Origin: Synechococcus sp. WH 7803
GTDB taxonomy: Bacteria; Cyanobacteriota; Cyanobacteriia; PCC-6307; Cyanobiaceae
Reading direction: 5' to 3'
Length of the DNA: 64,000 nt
Assembly (NCBI GenBank): GCA_000063505.1
Contig: CT971583.1
Coordinates: 1,643,918 to 1,707,917, forward strand
In this document: positions 62,514 to 64,000 of the stretch, in pieces
Layout: the number at the start of each line of letters is the position of its first letter
Numbering within the stretch: position 1 is the stretch's first letter
Notes under the pieces: generated by a model
The model's input: the letters and a program-made list of their open reading frames with translations, nothing else
Databases searched by the model: none
What the model was told of the DNA's origin: nothing
Program-made: the position numbers and the translations under genes

Positions 62514-64000
62514 ATGGCCAAACTTCTCAAGTTTTCGGATGAATCTCGCGCTGCACTGGAGCGAGGCATGAATGCTCTCGCCGATGCGGTGCGCGTCACG
62601 ATCGGCCCCCGTGGACGCAACGTGGTGTTGGAGAAAAGCTTCGGCGCTCCCGATATCGTCAACGACGGCGACACGATCGCCAAGGAGATTGACCTCGAGG
62701 ATCCCTTTGAAAACATCGGCGCCAAACTGATTCAGCAGGTGGCGTCGAAGACGAAGGACAAAGCCGGTGATGGCACCACGACCGCAACCGTGCTGGCTCA
62801 GGCCATGGTCGAGGAAGGTCTGCGCAACACCGCAGCCGGTGCCAGCCCGATCGAACTCCGTCGCGGCATGGAGAAAGCGGTCGCCTTGATCGTGAAAGGG
62901 CTCGGCGAGCGCAGCCAGTCGGTGAGCGGAGATGCCATCCGTCAGGTGGCCACCGTCAGTGCCGGTGGTGACGACGAAGTCGGTCGCATGGTGGCTGAAG
63001 CCATGGACAAGGTCACCGTGGATGGCGTGATCACCGTTGAGGAATCAAAATCTCTGGCCACTGAGCTGGAAGTGACGGAAGGAATGGCCTTCGATCGGGG
63101 CTACAGCTCTCCCTACTTCGTCACCGATGGTGATCGCCAGATCTGTGAGTTTGAAAATGCCCTGCTGTTGCTCACCGATCGCAAGATCAGTGCTGTAGCC
63201 GACCTCGTCCCGGTTCTCGAGACGGTTCAAAAGACAGGCTCTCCCCTGGTGATTCTGGCCGAGGAAGTCGACGGGGAGGCCCTGGCAACGCTGGTGGTGA
63301 ACAAAAACCGCGGCGTGCTTCAGGTGGCCGCTGTGCGCGCACCGTCCTTCGGCGAGCGACGCAAAGCAGCCCTCGCGGACATTGCCATCCTCACCGGTGG
63401 AACCGTGATCAGCGAAGACCGAGCGATGACGCTCGACAAGGTGACGCTGGAGGATCTCGGACGCGCCCGCCGCATCACCATCAGCAAGGAAGAAACCACC
63501 ATCGTCGCCAGCGAAGACAGCCGTGATGCTGTGGCTGAGCGTGTGGCCTCCATCCGCAGGGAACTGGAGAACAGCGATTCCGAGTACGACCGCGAGAAGC
63601 TCAATGAGCGGATCGCCAAACTCGCCGGCGGCGTGGCCGTGATCAAGGTTGGCGCTCCCACGGAAACCGAACTGAAGAACCGCAAACTGCGCATTGAAGA
63701 TGCTCTCAACGCCACCAGAGCTGCCGTCGAGGAAGGCATCGTGGCCGGCGGTGGCAGCACATTGATTCAACTGGCTGGATCCTTGGACGGTCTGGCCAAC
63801 CAACTGCACGGCGATCAGCGCACCGGAGTGGAGATTGTGCATCGCGCGCTGAGTGCACCTCTGCGCCAGATCGCGATCAATGCAGGGGCCAACGGCGATG
63901 TGGTGGTTGAGCAGGTGCAGCGCAGCGGCCAGGGCTTCAACGCACTCACGGGTGGCTATGAAAACCTTCTGGAAGCGGGCATCCTCGATGCCGCCAAGGT
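62514..64000 (+). CDS. groL: 60 kDa chaperonin GroEL, 3' end beyond the window
   Basis: About 495 codons are present. [52 protein letters not shown] (ATP-binding Asp), [12 protein letters not shown] and [15 protein letters not shown] are GroEL hallmarks. It folds proteins in a double ring with GroES. No groES precedes it, so it is probably the second, monocistronic copy found in cyanobacteria rather than the groESL operon copy. The C-terminal tail, which would help decide, lies outside the window. Confidence 0.95.
   Translation, partial: MAKLLKFSDESRAALERGMNALADAVRVTIGPRGRNVVLEKSFGAPDIVNDGDTIAKEIDLEDPFENIGAKLIQQVASKTKDKAGDGTTTATVLAQAMVEEGLRNTAAGASPIELRRGMEKAVALIVKGLGERSQSVSGDAIRQVATVSAGGDDEVGRMVAEAMDKVTVDGVITVEESKSLATELEVTEGMAFDRGYSSPYFVTDGDRQICEFENALLLLTDRKISAVADLVPVLETVQKTGSPLVILAEEVDGEALATLVVNKNRGVLQVAAVRAPSFGERRKAALADIAILTGGTVISEDRAMTLDKVTLEDLGRARRITISKEETTIVASEDSRDAVAERVASIRRELENSDSEYDREKLNERIAKLAGGVAVIKVGAPTETELKNRKLRIEDALNATRAAVEEGIVAGGGSTLIQLAGSLDGLANQLHGDQRTGVEIVHRALSAPLRQIAINAGANGDVVVEQVQRSGQGFNALTGGYENLLEAGILDAAK

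Overview
The window is a gene-dense stretch of a picocyanobacterial chromosome, most likely a marine Synechococcus. Photosynthesis genes (psaF-psaJ, petC-petA, a high-light-inducible protein), hemL and GroEL are present. The clearest clade marker is a 62-residue protein at 38962-39150 lying between tRNA-Trp, tRNA-Asp and gltX; its length, sequence and setting match the hyperconserved protein (PSHCP) known only from Prochlorococcus and marine Synechococcus. The flanking genes are GC-rich, which fits Synechococcus better than most Prochlorococcus. There are no insertion sequences, CRISPR arrays or rRNA genes. I name genes from remembered family motifs; no database search was run.

Layout. 1-6670: a visibly AT-richer block of type IV pilin genes on the + strand: a major-pilin-like gene, a decayed pilin relic, a second pilin, a very large PilX-like protein, PilV-like and FimT/GspH-like minor pilins, and a PilW-like minor pilin fused to a von Willebrand factor A (vWA) domain. 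6690-14161: lepA, a PhoD-like phosphatase, an M32 carboxypeptidase, a small Cys-motif secreted protein, pterin carbinolamine dehydratase, a His-rich CobW-type metallochaperone and a 48-residue membrane protein. 14260-16939: a Fur-box-like site, then futA and futB for ferric iron uptake. 16918-25064: seven tightly packed minus-strand genes (hypothetical, AAA-less M41 protease, larC, membrane protein, MFS transporter, phytase-like esterase, PhoX).

25139-38262: housekeeping and membrane genes including xth, glcD, hemL, an OprB-like porin, yajQ, an SPFH/NfeD pair, a Pta N-domain-like protein, an SDR and map. 38295-40866: rplS, tRNA-Trp, PSHCP, tRNA-Asp, gltX. 40849-45485: an antiporter, wecB, a PilT-like ATPase and hli. 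45522-53348: tsaD, psaFJ, gmk, an RqcH/NFACT protein, tatC, a DUF3067 protein, petCA and lgt. 53345-64000: cobM, tRNA-Val(CAC), a RodZ-like protein, ppx, a UbiA-family prenyltransferase, ldcA, ispD, a GT9 glycosyltransferase, a K+ channel, fabG and the start of a groEL gene.

Functional themes are surface pili (the block at 1-6670 plus a distant PilT-like motor), phosphorus scavenging (PhoD-like, PhoX, phytase-like, a Pho84-like MFS transporter, Ppx), iron and other metal handling (FutAB, His-rich CobW, LarC), and thylakoid electron transport with its export machinery (TatC beside the Tat-dependent Rieske protein). The genome is compact: at least nine convergent gene pairs overlap at their 3' ends, and many same-strand neighbours share start/stop bases.

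The most unusual object is the pilin block: it has FimU/PilV/PilW/PilX-type minor pilins but no PilY1, while a vWA domain with an intact MIDAS motif is fused to the PilW-like pilin.
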